From contig JABIRL010000162.1 in NCBI GenBank assembly GCA_018667855.1, positions 1-56,462 on the forward strand: 56,462 bases of DNA. The letters are read 5' to 3'. The notes under the pieces were generated by a model, which made no database searches, was not told the DNA's origin, and saw nothing but the letters and a program-made list of their open reading frames with translations. How positions within the stretch are numbered: position 1 is the stretch's first letter; each line of letters starts with the position of its first letter. The position numbers and the translations under genes are program-made. Positions 44,339 to 53,439 of this stretch are shown here, piece after piece. This DNA is from Rhodospirillaceae bacterium. Its GTDB lineage: Bacteria; Pseudomonadota; Alphaproteobacteria; GCA-2731375.

Positions 44339-44458
44339 TGGTGCGAACCAAACAGAAGAGTCCTTCTGTTTGGTGTCTTGCGCACCACGATTCTTTAGAG
44401 TCTAGTGGACTTTCGATCTTCACGGATGGGTCGCATCCGTTAGAATTGGACCACTAGG
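44335..44458. repeat. nested inverted repeat/terminator region after clpA
   Basis: The outermost arms CCTAGTGG (44335-44342) and CCACTAGG (44451-44458) are perfectly complementary. Inside, GTGGTGCG (44338-44345) pairs with CGCACCAC (44381-44388) and a perfect 12 bp stem (44347-44358 with 44363-44374) follows. A second hairpin has ACGGATG (44422-44428) with CATCCGT (44434-44440). The clpA stop lies in the left end and part of the next gene's AGGAGG lies in the right end. It may end clpA transcription or be a small palindromic element. Confidence 0.75.
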
Positions 44459-44466
44459 AGGCAATC

Positions 44467-44796
44467 ATGGCGGATGCCCCACAATATTTGTTGATCGTCA
44501 GCGCCGAGATCGCAAGGGAGGTCGAGGACGCCTGGAACAAATGGTATGACGAGGAGCATCTGCCCGAAGCCCTCGCCTGTCCCGGGGTCCTGGCCGGCAA
44601 TCGTTATGTCTCGGTTAGCGACGCCAGCCTGACCAGGGACGGCGGTAAATCCACTTCATCAGCCAGGGCCTATGTGGCAGTTTATGAACTGTGCGGACCG
44701 GAAGCCCTGGAGACGCCGGAATTCATCGAAATGCGGGGCTGGTATCAGTTCACCGACAAGATCACGGCCCGCACCCAGGTATATAAAAAGCTCTAA
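44467..44796 (+). CDS. small dimeric alpha/beta-barrel (EthD-like) protein
   Basis: 109 residues with a perfect AGGAGG 5 bp before the ATG. The pattern YLLIVSAEIAREVEDAWNKW, then YDEEHLPEALACPGVLAGNR, and a C-terminal strand fits the ferredoxin-like dimeric alpha/beta-barrel (EthD/DUF4286-type) fold. These proteins include small enzymes and unknowns in catabolic clusters. There is no diagnostic residue set. Its end overlaps the convergent PhyH gene by four bases (CTAA). Confidence 0.6.
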   Translation: MADAPQYLLIVSAEIAREVEDAWNKWYDEEHLPEALACPGVLAGNRYVSVSDASLTRDGGKSTSSARAYVAVYELCGPEALETPEFIEMRGWYQFTDKITARTQVYKKL

Positions 44797-45689
44797 TCTC
44801 CGGTGCCGGCCGACTTCTGGCCGATCACCGTGAAGAACGATGCGGATTTGGGCTGTTGCGGCAATTCCACCTGCAAGGGGATCATGCGCGCCGTCGTACT
44901 GGCCTGACCGCGCACGATGGTGCCTTCCAAAGCGGACGGCATGGGATTGCGGGCAATGGGGATCGCGTCCGCCGCGCTGTAAACACAGATATAAATGGCC
45001 CGGCGGCGGTCGGCGGATTGGGTTGTCTCGCTGCCATGCTGCAAGCGGGTGTGCATCAAACAAACCGCGCCGGCCTTGCCCTCGATCGGAACCTGACGGG
45101 CCAGATAGTCCTGTTCCAGCACCGGGTTCACCTTGCCGGTAAAAACCCCGTTCTCGAACAGGCTGTCGATGGTGCCCCGATGGGTACCCGGAACAACCAT
45201 CAGGCAGCCGTTCCCTTCGTCCACATCATCCAGCAGCAGCAGGGCGGTGATGACGTCATCGTTGGTGTGGGGCGTGTAGGGAAAATCCTGATGGTAGCGC
45301 ACCACCATCGTGCTGCCGGGCAGCTTCGAATTGATCTTGCAATGGTGGTATTTCACGTTCGGGCCGATCAGGTCGGCGACCATATCAACCATGGGCGCAT
45401 CGGTCATCACGGCATGAAAATCGTCCGAAACCTCGGCCGGATTGTTGATCCGCCGCAGGGCGGGGCGTTCGGTGGAATGGTTTTCCTCCAGATCAAAGCG
45501 CGGCCTGCCATCCACCGTAGGCGGGCCATAGGGCTCCGTTTGACCGCGGCTCTCTTCCGCCCAGTCGTCCATTTGCCGGCGCAGGCGGGCCAGGGTTTCG
45601 CCATTCACGGCGCCATCGACCACCAGATAGCCGTCGCGCCAGAACTTCTCCTGCTGTGCCGCTGTTAGGATCTCGTCCGTCGTGCTCAT
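44793..45689 (-). CDS. phytanoyl-CoA dioxygenase (PhyH) family protein
   Basis: 298 residues. Fe(II)/2-oxoglutarate-dependent double-stranded beta-helix: RYHQDFPYTPH supplies the HxD iron ligands near 130, CLMHTRLQHGSETT the distal His near 210, and ADRRRAIYICVYS the Arg that binds 2-oxoglutarate. The N-terminal segment QQEKFWRDGYLVVDGAVNGE is typical. PhyH-like proteins hydroxylate diverse small molecules; the substrate is unknown. It is divergent from the SDR gene across 84 bp. Confidence 0.9.
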   Translation of the reverse strand: MSTTDEILTAAQQEKFWRDGYLVVDGAVNGETLARLRRQMDDWAEESRGQTEPYGPPTVDGRPRFDLEENHSTERPALRRINNPAEVSDDFHAVMTDAPMVDMVADLIGPNVKYHHCKINSKLPGSTMVVRYHQDFPYTPHTNDDVITALLLLDDVDEGNGCLMVVPGTHRGTIDSLFENGVFTGKVNPVLEQDYLARQVPIEGKAGAVCLMHTRLQHGSETTQSADRRRAIYICVYSAADAIPIARNPMPSALEGTIVRGQASTTARMIPLQVELPQQPKSASFFTVIGQKSAGTGD

Positions 45690-45773
45690 GGTTGGCCGCC
45701 TTTTAGGTTACACTCCACGGTGGATGCAGTAATACCAAGCAGACGCCACCTGTATCAATCGGGAAGACGACGC

Positions 45774-46568
45774 ATGCAATTGCAGGACAAAGTCGCGATC
45801 ATCACCGGCGCCGGCCAGACCGCGCCCGACGGCATGGGCAACGGCCGGGCCACGGCGCTGACTTTTGCCCGCCACGGCGCCAAACTGATGCTGGCCAACC
45901 GCTCCGCGCCCTCGCTGGAGGAAACCGCCCGCCAGGTCCGGGCCGAGGGGTTTTCGGTGGAAACCAAGCTGACCGATATCACCGACGAGGAGGACTGCCG
46001 CAAGCTGATGGCCGCCGCAATGGATGCTTTTGGCCGGGTGGATATCCTGCACAACAATGTGGGTGCCGGTATTGTCGATCATGACACGGTACAGATCGAC
46101 CTGGCCGATTGGCAGGACATGCTGAACCGCAATCTGACGGGCGCCATGCTGTTGTCCAAACACGTGCTGGGGATCATGCGGGATCAGCGGTCGGGCTGTA
46201 TCCTGCATACCAGCTCCATCGCCGCAGTCGCCATGTATCCCCTCATCGCCTACAAGGTGGCCAAGGCTGCGTTGAATGAATTCTGCCGCTGGCTGGCGTA
46301 CGAAAATGGCCCCCACGGCATCCGCTGCAATGTCCTTATGCTGGGTCTGATGGATACGCCCACGGCCATGGAGCTGTACCATCAATCCAGCGGCGATCCG
46401 AAAGAGCTGATCCGCCAACAGCGGAACGAATTGCCCCCCCTGGCCCGCATGGGCAGCCCCTGGGATGCCGCCAACACAGCCCTGTTCCTGGCATCCGATG
46501 CGGGCAGCTATATCACCGGCGCGACCCTGCCCATAGACGGCGGCCTGGCGACGAAGGTGGGATTATGA
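45774..46568 (+). CDS. short-chain dehydrogenase/reductase (SDR)
   Basis: 264 residues from the ATG at 45774 (GGGAAGA upstream). The cofactor motif TGAGQTAPDGMGNGRA has an insertion compared with TGxxxGxG. Other motifs are NNVGAGI near 94, Ser147/Ser148, Tyr160 and Lys164 (YxxxK). The C-terminus ATLPIDGGLATKVG is the usual end. Classical oxidoreductase of FabG type; the substrate is unknown. The stop overlaps the slyX start (ATGA), so the two are coupled. Confidence 0.93.
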   Translation: MQLQDKVAIITGAGQTAPDGMGNGRATALTFARHGAKLMLANRSAPSLEETARQVRAEGFSVETKLTDITDEEDCRKLMAAAMDAFGRVDILHNNVGAGIVDHDTVQIDLADWQDMLNRNLTGAMLLSKHVLGIMRDQRSGCILHTSSIAAVAMYPLIAYKVAKAALNEFCRWLAYENGPHGIRCNVLMLGLMDTPTAMELYHQSSGDPKELIRQQRNELPPLARMGSPWDAANTALFLASDAGSYITGATLPIDGGLATKVGL

Positions 46569-46792
46569 GCGACACTGGAGCGAACGATCCGGCCGACCGC
46601 CTGATGGCGCTGGAAAGCCACATCGCCCACCAGGACGGCACCATCGAGGATCTGAACGAAATGGTGCAGGCGCAATGGACCGAAATCGAATCCCTCCGCC
46701 GTGACCTCTCCGAACTCCGCGCCCGATTGGCTCGCCTCGAAGGCGATATGGAACCCACCCAACCCGACGACCAACCGCCACCGCATTATTGA
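46565..46792 (+). CDS. slyX: SlyX family protein
   Basis: 75 residues. A short coiled coil: RLMALESHIAHQDGTIEDLN, then EMVQAQWTEIESLRRDLSEL, and a proline-rich end with DDQPPPHY, which is the SlyX hallmark. Its function is unknown; in enterobacteria it lies beside fkpA/slyD. It starts inside the SDR stop. Confidence 0.92.
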   Translation: MSDTGANDPADRLMALESHIAHQDGTIEDLNEMVQAQWTEIESLRRDLSELRARLARLEGDMEPTQPDDQPPPHY

Positions 46793-47253
46793 ATGGCGGC
46801 ACACGGTAGCGGAGTTGATTGAGTGACAGACCGATCTACCTCACGACTCCGGAACAGCGCCCCGGCAAGCCGATCCCGATCGATATGGATATCTAGCTGT
46901 GACGGAGAGACGGAAAATGACGGATTTCATACGAGAAAATCATCCAAACATCCTAAAGGAAGTTTTCTAGAAGTCGGTCTTTGTCCGTCACAATTGACGA
47001 CTCAAAGGCAAGGAAAGAGGTTGCGGGCGAGTGCGAAACCAAAAACTACGGCTCGTCGAAAGTTGCGGGTCCTTCGAGAGGTCTCAGAACCAATACGGTG
47101 CGGCAGCGTGTTGGATACTGAAAATTTGGGATTATTGGAAGGGCCGCGAATGTGGTGGTTGTTGTTGAACCATGCCTGGCTGTTGATACCGATCAGGCCG
47201 CGAAGGAGAACCAACGGACGAATTCGGACGGCTTGCGGACGATGTTCGCCCGG
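46793..47253. other. 461 bp gap with two micro-frames
   Basis: No gene of normal size is supported. On the plus strand a 25-codon frame (46819-46896, TTG start, GGAG 4 bp upstream) encodes SDRPIYLTTPEQRPGKPI and more. A 17-codon frame (46917-46970, ATG, GGAG 9 bp upstream) encodes MTDFIRENHPNILKEVF. Both have plausible ribosome sites and may be remnants of lost genes or true small proteins. The remainder has lower GC than its neighbours and shows nothing I recognise. Confidence 0.4.
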
Positions 47254-48573
47254 TCAACGTTCACCGGGGCCTGAGGCAGCGGTCTTGTCGATCTCGCGGT
47301 TGACGACAAAGCGAAGGATCGGGTCGGGCGGTAAAATAGCCGCCTTGGGCAATGAGAGCATGACCTCCAGGAGTTCGCTGTCGACACCGCAGATATGCTC
47401 GGCCAGCAGCTTGCCGCCGATCGCGCCCTTGGTCATGGGCGCGGCGTCGGCAGACATCAGCGCCCAAAGCCCGGCGCCTATTGCTCCGAATACGGTTCCC
47501 TCGTTGCGGGTGAAGCCGAGGATGCCGCCCCAAGTGCCGACGAACTCAACATCTGCCAGGCCGGGCCAGCGGCGCGTTATGCTCTGGCGGTGGTTGTCGG
47601 CGACCTCGGCCATTAGCTCAGGTGGGAAGCGTTTACTTCGTGCATAGTGGAGCGTGTTTCGCATCAAAATACGCCCATCAAGGGTCAGGCGCACTGTGCT
47701 GCCGTTGGCATTGGCCGGCAAGAGACCGAACTCACCCTCGGAACCGACTTGCCCCATTTCGGTATCAGTAAGCGGCCGGGTTAGGCTGGCGAAGCTCGCG
47801 AGCGGGACGATCCGGTGCTTGAGGAAGCCCAGTTCCTCAGCGAAGACGTGATTGGCGAGGATCACCTGTTTGGCCTCGATCGTCCCTTCGGGACAGACCA
47901 ACCGGAAGCCGCCACGCGTGACGAGCTCTATCACCGGACTTTCCTCGTACAGGGTCACATTGATCGGCAGCGTCGATGCGAGGCCGCGCATCATTGCCGC
48001 CGGCTGTACCAGGGCAGAGCCTTCAGCGCGTACGCCGCGAAGATAAAAGCGGGTGCCGGTGATCTCCTCCAGGCCATCATTGTCAACCTGGCGCCACGGT
48101 ACGCCAAGCTTGTCGAACCCCTCGGCGACGCCCTTCAGCGCACCCTCGGACGAAGTCTCGGCCGCGACGTAGATGCGCCCCCAATCGCTCCAGTCGCACT
48201 GGATCTGATGTTGCTGGACGAGCTCGCGGAGATAGTTGGTACCAGCAGTAAAAAGTCGGTCGTTCTTGCTCGCCGCCTCAAAATGCTTCATGCCGCCGTG
48301 GCTATGATGGTCGAGCATGAAGCCCGCATTGCGGCCTGAAGTGCCGTAGCCAACCCGTGTCGCCTCGACCAATACAACCGTGTCGTCGGGTCGAAGCTCG
48401 GCGAGCCGGCGCGCCACCGCGCAGCCGCACGTACCGGCGCCGATCACCGCGAAGTCCGCCTTGACCGTGCCTTCGACCCTGCGTGCGGGCGGCGGCGGGG
48501 GGAGGGTCTCATACCAACCGTTCCTGGGACCGTCGTCTGGGAGCTTCCGGGCTCTTCTGGATCTCGAGAACAT
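47254..48573 (-). CDS. FAD-dependent oxidoreductase (DAO/PuuB family amine oxidase-like)
   Basis: 439 residues from the ATG at 48573, which has GGAG 9 bp upstream; the frame extends 25 codons further. The order NGWYETLPPPPPAR, then the dinucleotide motif VIGAGTCGCAVARRLAEL, GYGTSGRNAGFM and C-terminal WGGILGFTRNEG with GAGLWALMSADA fits gamma-glutamylputrescine oxidase and related D-amino-acid-oxidase-fold enzymes. Expected reaction: oxidative deamination of an amine or amino acid. Codon choice is less GC-biased than in the first 46 kb. No polyamine genes are adjacent. Confidence 0.9.
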   Translation of the reverse strand: MFSRSRRARKLPDDGPRNGWYETLPPPPPARRVEGTVKADFAVIGAGTCGCAVARRLAELRPDDTVVLVEATRVGYGTSGRNAGFMLDHHSHGGMKHFEAASKNDRLFTAGTNYLRELVQQHQIQCDWSDWGRIYVAAETSSEGALKGVAEGFDKLGVPWRQVDNDGLEEITGTRFYLRGVRAEGSALVQPAAMMRGLASTLPINVTLYEESPVIELVTRGGFRLVCPEGTIEAKQVILANHVFAEELGFLKHRIVPLASFASLTRPLTDTEMGQVGSEGEFGLLPANANGSTVRLTLDGRILMRNTLHYARSKRFPPELMAEVADNHRQSITRRWPGLADVEFVGTWGGILGFTRNEGTVFGAIGAGLWALMSADAAPMTKGAIGGKLLAEHICGVDSELLEVMLSLPKAAILPPDPILRFVVNREIDKTAASGPGER

Positions 48574-48907
48574 ATCGCGCGTCTCCATATCTGGAGCTCG
48601 ACTATAGCGCAGTGATGGTTGCGCGTAGTGGGAGTTTGCGGCCGCCATTCAATACGACGCTCCCTTGCTGCCTAAGGAGGCGCCACCTAGATTGCCCTGA
48701 AAGTCCGGTATAGGGTTCTCCGTGACGGATTTGTCTGTCGGCAGGCAAGAGGTCAGATTGGCTCAATTGGCCTTGGCGAACCGCTTATGGACTCTCTGGC
48801 TACCCGGACCTTCCAGCGATGCTCGATGCTGGGGGTGAAGCAGAAATGGCCCCCCGACCGCCTTATGCTTGAAGAGTGCCAAAAACGGTCATCCGGCGTT
48901 CCCAATC
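48574..48907. other. 334 bp gap with a dispersed repeat (copy A1)
   Basis: Holds the promoter region of the oxidoreductase and, at 48811-48859, a segment about 80% identical to one at 53735-53783 and partly to 51507-51535. The shared core reads GTGAAGCAGAAATGG. No reading frame is convincing. Confidence 0.5.
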
Positions 48908-49588
48908 CTATCGTAGCTCATGAGCCTTTTTTCCGCCCGAGCCCTTGAGCAACTGAATAATCTCGGCGTTATCGGCGTTGCCGGCGTAATCCAGGGCGGC
49001 GGCACGGTTGAAGTCGATTTCGTTCACCTTCGCCCCGTTCGCCAAGAGTATTTTCACGGCATCAACGTTGCCTGCCTTCACCGACAGGATCAGCGGGGTC
49101 TGGAGATAGGTGTCCTTCCTGTCTACATCCGCCCCTTTGGCCGCTAGCAACCCAATGACTTTCGCATGACCGGCGATTGCCGCAACCAAAAGAGGCGTTT
49201 CATTGTGGTTGCCCGTTGGGTCATAGGCAGCACCCTTTTCGATCAGGTACGCAACAAGCTTAGCATGTCCGCCAGAGGCGGCCGCATGCAAGGCGGTTTG
49301 CCCCCCAAAACCTCTCCTTTTTCCGCGCGTCGAGAGGTATGGCATCTTCTTATTCACATCCATGCCCGCCGCCAGGAATAGTTTGACCGTCTCGATTTCG
49401 CCTTTGGCCGCCGCGCCCCGAACGAAATCTTCGACTGTGAATTCTAAGCCACGGCCGGTAAGTTTCTCGCGCGGGCTCTCGGCGAACGCAGCCATGGCAA
49501 CGATCATGAGGGCAGCGACAAGAACCACGACCGGTAGAGATCGAAGATCCGGCCCAGAGACCCCAATCGTTTTGATCACGCTATTCAT
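48908..49588 (-). CDS. secreted ankyrin-repeat protein
   Basis: 226 residues from the ATG at 49588, which has GGAGGAG 5 bp upstream; the longer frame above it is not protein-like. A signal peptide or membrane segment spans about 18-37 (LPVVVLVAALMIVAMAAFA). Four to five ankyrin repeats follow: TALHAAASGGHAKLVAYLIE, TPLLVAAIAGHAKVIGLLAA, TPLILSVKAGNVDAVKILLA and a final partial unit. Such proteins mediate protein contacts in the periplasm. It is divergent from the CadC-like regulator across about 250 bp. Confidence 0.92.
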   Translation of the reverse strand: MNSVIKTIGVSGPDLRSLPVVVLVAALMIVAMAAFAESPREKLTGRGLEFTVEDFVRGAAAKGEIETVKLFLAAGMDVNKKMPYLSTRGKRRGFGGQTALHAAASGGHAKLVAYLIEKGAAYDPTGNHNETPLLVAAIAGHAKVIGLLAAKGADVDRKDTYLQTPLILSVKAGNVDAVKILLANGAKVNEIDFNRAAALDYAGNADNAEIIQLLKGSGGKKAHELR

Positions 49589-49836
49589 GGTGCTCCTCCA
49601 TGGATTGTCAGTTCCAGCTTGACGAAGGATAGCTCCGAAAGAAATCGGCTGCTTGAGGGATCTTGGGGTTTTCGCTTGGCGAATTCTTGAGGACGGTTTG
49701 AGGGAGGACACTCTTGAGGCAGCTTTAACGAACGCGACTTTAACCCTATGATGGCTTGGAGATAGCCGCATTTCGGATTTCGCAACGTGGCATTTTCCGG
49801 CAACCAGAGCGGCGCACGAAGCATGGATGGGGCGCA

Positions 49837-51408
49837 ATGACCTATTTGTTCGGAGATTGCGAATTGGACCCGGACCGCCATGAATTGCAAAAGCAGGGGC
49901 GGGCCGTCGCTGTCGAACCGAAAGCATTGGATGTGCTGCTTTACCTGGTCGAACACCGGGACCGCCTGATCGGCAGGGAGGAGTTCAACCGGCAAATCTG
50001 GGGCGGTCGGCATGTGTCCGACTGGGCCTTGAGCACCTGCATCAAGAACGCACGCCAGGCCATCGGCGACAACGGCAGGCGGCAGGATCATATCCGCACG
50101 GTGCCGCGGCGGGGCTTTCGCTTCGTCGGCAGCGTCGAGGTCCGCGGCCAAGGACGAGTCGCCGCCGCGCCCGACACCGACTCGATCGTGTCCGGTCTGA
50201 CCGATCCCTCGCTTGCCGGCAGGCCCTCGATCGCCGTGCTGCCGTTCGAGAATATGTCCGGCAACCCGGAACAGGAGTATTTTTCCGACGGCATGACCGA
50301 GGATATTATCACCGCGTTGTCGCGCCTGCGCTGGCTGTTCGTGGTCGCGCGGAACTCCACCTTCACCTACAAGGGCACGGCCGTCGACGTGAAACGGGTC
50401 GGGCGGGAGATGGGCGTGCGATACGTGTTGGAAGGCAGCGTACGCAACGCCGGCAGCCGGGTCCGTATCTCCGCGCAGTTAATCGAGGCGGAAACCGGCA
50501 ACCACATCTGGGCGGAACGCTTTGACCGGGAACTAGTTGACATCTTCCATCTGCAGGACGAATTGACCGAGGCGATCAGCGCCGGCGTCGACGCGGAACT
50601 GGCGGGGAGCGAACGGAAATTTGCTCACACCAAGACAACTGACCTGAGCGCCTGGGATCTCTATCAACGCGGGATGTGGCACTATTACAAATATACAAAG
50701 GACGGTTTCGCTGAGGCACGCGGGCTCTACGAACGCGCTATCGACAAGGCGCCCGAATTTTCCCGCCCGTTCGGCGCCCGTGCAGTCACCGCGTATTCTC
50801 AGGCCATGCATGGCTACGTCGAAGATCCTGTGGCCGTTCTCGAACTAGGCCTGAGAGACGCCGAACAAGCGGTCGCGTTGGACGACCGGGACAGCTTCAA
50901 TCAATACGCACTCGGCCAGGTCTCGATCGTCTTGGGCGAGCGCAAACAGGCCATCTCGTCGATGCTGGCGGCTATCGACTTGAACCCGAATTTTGCCCTC
51001 GCCTATCACGGCTTGGCAATTGCACATCATTGGTTCGGCGAACCGGCATTGACGCTTCCTTTGGAGGACCACGCAATTCGTCTCAGCCCGCACGATCCAA
51101 CGCTATTTTCGTTCTACCTAATCCGAGGCGGAGCCAAAGCCGCCCTGGGCGAACATGAACAGGCGCTTGTCGATGCAGAAAAATCGGTTCGGCAGCCACA
51201 CGCCAACTTCTGGCCGCATCTGCTGCTGGTTTCCGCCAACAGCGCCCTGGGCAGATACGAGGAGGCACGCCGCGCGTTCGAAGGGGCGAAAAAGTTGCAG
51301 CCCGATCTGACCGTTCGCAAGATAGCATCCATGCTGCACCATTTTCACCCGCCCCTGCTCGAGATTTATCTGAACAACCTTAGGGCGGCGGGCATATCGG
51401 AAGAGTGA
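49837..51408 (+). CDS. winged-helix regulator with TolB-like and TPR domains (CadC-like)
   Basis: 523 residues from the ATG at 49837. An OmpR-type winged helix (1-100) has YLFGDCELDPDRHEL, PKALDVLLYLVEHRDRLIGR and DHIRTVPRRGFRFVG. A TolB-N-like module (about 130-265) has PSIAVLPFENMSGNPEQEYF, SDGMTEDIITALSRL and YVLEGSVRNAGSRVRI. C-terminal TPR-like helices cover about 280-510. I see no membrane segment, unlike CadC itself. Proteins of this build are often next to adenylate-cyclase-like or secreted genes; the target here may be the divergent ankyrin gene. Confidence 0.9.
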   Translation: MTYLFGDCELDPDRHELQKQGRAVAVEPKALDVLLYLVEHRDRLIGREEFNRQIWGGRHVSDWALSTCIKNARQAIGDNGRRQDHIRTVPRRGFRFVGSVEVRGQGRVAAAPDTDSIVSGLTDPSLAGRPSIAVLPFENMSGNPEQEYFSDGMTEDIITALSRLRWLFVVARNSTFTYKGTAVDVKRVGREMGVRYVLEGSVRNAGSRVRISAQLIEAETGNHIWAERFDRELVDIFHLQDELTEAISAGVDAELAGSERKFAHTKTTDLSAWDLYQRGMWHYYKYTKDGFAEARGLYERAIDKAPEFSRPFGARAVTAYSQAMHGYVEDPVAVLELGLRDAEQAVALDDRDSFNQYALGQVSIVLGERKQAISSMLAAIDLNPNFALAYHGLAIAHHWFGEPALTLPLEDHAIRLSPHDPTLFSFYLIRGGAKAALGEHEQALVDAEKSVRQPHANFWPHLLLVSANSALGRYEEARRAFEGAKKLQPDLTVRKIASMLHHFHPPLLEIYLNNLRAAGISEE

Positions 51409-51759
51409 GCGCCCAAAACTCAGCTCCGAAGTAGGAGCAGCCATTCGAAAAGGCTGCCGCCACTTCCGCTACGGGTCAAACTGCGACATAAAATTTTTCG
51501 CATATGATGCTCGAAGCTGGATGATAAGCGGAAATCATCTCAGCGCTGACAACCTTCCGGATTGTGCCAATAGCGCCCTGTTAGGGTTTCCCAATACATA
51601 GCGGTTAGATGCCAGCGAGCGGGAGCCGTCCGCAGAATCAGGAGCGGTCATGCAAATCCGGCCGCCCTCGAAAGGCGGGTGTGTCGGAATAGAGCTCAAT
51701 AGATCGGGCCGGGTCGGACCGCTGCCCTTAGTGCACCTTGGCCGTGTCGCCGGGGCCGT
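51409..51759. other. 351 bp gap with dispersed repeats (A2 and B1)
   Basis: No gene seen. Starts with a short hairpin (GCAGCC with GGCTGC near 51438-51458). At 51507-51535 a segment resembles repeat A of 48811 and 53735. At 51525-51568 lies repeat B, 37 of 44 bases identical to 55922-55965. The rest, up to the monooxygenase stop, shows nothing recognisable. Confidence 0.55.
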
Positions 51760-53439
51760 TTAACCAGCGTTCGGACTTGACCCCGATAGAGGTTGCTCGG
51801 TGGGCGGTGGGACGGCATTCGAAAGCTGTACACCTTCATAACCCGATGCCGCTACATCGTTGATGGTGGCGACATACTTCGGTGTACCGCCATTGTAGAC
51901 GAAATACCTGATCTTGCCCTCTTCGTGCCCGGGGACGTTGGAATTATACCCGGTGAACCAGGATTTTGCTTTTCGCATGAGCATGGTCGAATACATCTTG
52001 GTTACATGCGCGGTCCAGCGTTCCTCTGCCGCCGTGGTCGCTTCCACGCGGTTGTAGCCGTTGGCCCGAATATATTCGAGGAAGTCCGTGCACCAATTAA
52101 CGCCATTCTCGATGCCGCGGGGATAATTGGTTGAGGCGGAGCCGCTTTGCGGACCGCTGGGCATCAACAAATTTGGAAATCCACTGACGAACATGCCCAA
52201 ATAAGTCGACGGACCATCATGCCACTTATCTCCCAATTTCTCGCCACCGACACCCTGGATGTCGATGTGGTCATATGCGCCGGTAATGGCATCGAAGCCG
52301 GTGGCATATATTATGATGTCGAATTCATACGCATCCGCCGTAGTTCGCAGTCCATTCGCGGTGATCTGTTCGATCGGTGCCTCGTTGATGTCAACGAGGT
52401 GCACGTTGTTCCGGTTGTAGGCCTCAAGATAATTTGTTTCGAGCGGAACCCGCTGCACGCCGAAGCCGTGATCTTTAGGTATAAGTTTTTCCGCCGTAAC
52501 CGGATCCTTCACCCGCTGACGTATCCGCCCGGCGATATATTCGGAAATTTCCGCATTGGCATCATCGTCCGTGAAGATCTCGCGGAAGTTCGCCAACCAA
52601 ATACCAAACCCTGGTTCATCATAAAGCTTGTCATACAGTGCCCAGCGTTCCTCGCGGGAGGTTGCATTGAAACCACGCCGGTCGGGTTCATGCTCAAACC
52701 CACCGGGCGAGCGGTTGCAGGCGGCAAAGATCTCTTCGTAACGGGACCGTATGCCGGCCATTTCTTCTTGGGAGATATCTCGGTTATTGAGGGGCGCACA
52801 CCAGTTGGGCCGGCGCTGAAACACCGTCAGGTCACCAACCTTGTCCGCGATTGCGCCGATCACCTGGATCGCTGTTGCCCCGGTACCAATGATGCCAACC
52901 TTTTTATCTGTCAGATCAAGCGCTTCATGGGGCCAATCAAATGTGTGGAATGACCTCCCCCTAAATTCGTCCATGCCGGGAATCCTTGGCAAGGTTGGGA
53001 TCGACAGCAGACCCAGGGTCGTGATCAAAAAACCGCAGGTCAGTTCGCGCCCGTCGTTGATACGCAGCCGCCAAAGATTTTCATCTTCGTCATAATGCGC
53101 CGCCTCGACTCGGCTATTGAATTGCATATATTGCCGCAGATCGAATTTCTCGGCGACGAAATTCAAATAGCGTAAATTCTCTGGCTGACTCGAAAACGCC
53201 TCCTTCCAATGCCATTCCTCAAGCACTTCCTTGGAAAAGGTATAACCATAAGTGTAGCTCTCGGAATCGAACCGGGCACCGGGATAGCGGTTGTTGTACC
53301 AAGTACCGCCAAGGTCACTGTCGGCCTCCAGCACGGTGGCATGCACGCCCAGGTCGGCAAGGCGCTTGATCTGGTAGATCCCGGCCACGCCCGCGCCGAT
53401 GACGATGGCTTCATAGTGCGATAAATTTGCGCAGGACAT
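51760..53439 (-). CDS. flavin-containing monooxygenase, Baeyer-Villiger type
   Basis: 559 residues. First Rossmann motif GAGVAGIYQIKRL at 15-27, DSDLGGTWYNNRYPGARFD near 41-58. The Baeyer-Villiger fingerprint FxGxxxHxxxWP is intact at 159-170 (Phe159, Gly161, His165, Trp169, Pro170). The second GxGxxG (GIIGTGATAIQVIGAI) is near 184. The C-terminal MPSGPQSGSASTNYPRGIE is typical of cyclohexanone/steroid monooxygenase relatives. It inserts oxygen beside a ketone using NADPH and O2. It stands alone; the substrate is unknown. Confidence 0.94.
   Translation of the reverse strand: MSCANLSHYEAIVIGAGVAGIYQIKRLADLGVHATVLEADSDLGGTWYNNRYPGARFDSESYTYGYTFSKEVLEEWHWKEAFSSQPENLRYLNFVAEKFDLRQYMQFNSRVEAAHYDEDENLWRLRINDGRELTCGFLITTLGLLSIPTLPRIPGMDEFRGRSFHTFDWPHEALDLTDKKVGIIGTGATAIQVIGAIADKVGDLTVFQRRPNWCAPLNNRDISQEEMAGIRSRYEEIFAACNRSPGGFEHEPDRRGFNATSREERWALYDKLYDEPGFGIWLANFREIFTDDDANAEISEYIAGRIRQRVKDPVTAEKLIPKDHGFGVQRVPLETNYLEAYNRNNVHLVDINEAPIEQITANGLRTTADAYEFDIIIYATGFDAITGAYDHIDIQGVGGEKLGDKWHDGPSTYLGMFVSGFPNLLMPSGPQSGSASTNYPRGIENGVNWCTDFLEYIRANGYNRVEATTAAEERWTAHVTKMYSTMLMRKAKSWFTGYNSNVPGHEEGKIRYFVYNGGTPKYVATINDVAASGYEGVQLSNAVPPPTEQPLSGSSPNAG

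Noticed and set aside
46823-47647. 274-codon plus-strand frame
   Set aside because: Its second half lies over the FAD oxidoreductase in antisense and the first half is Ser/Arg-rich without motifs.
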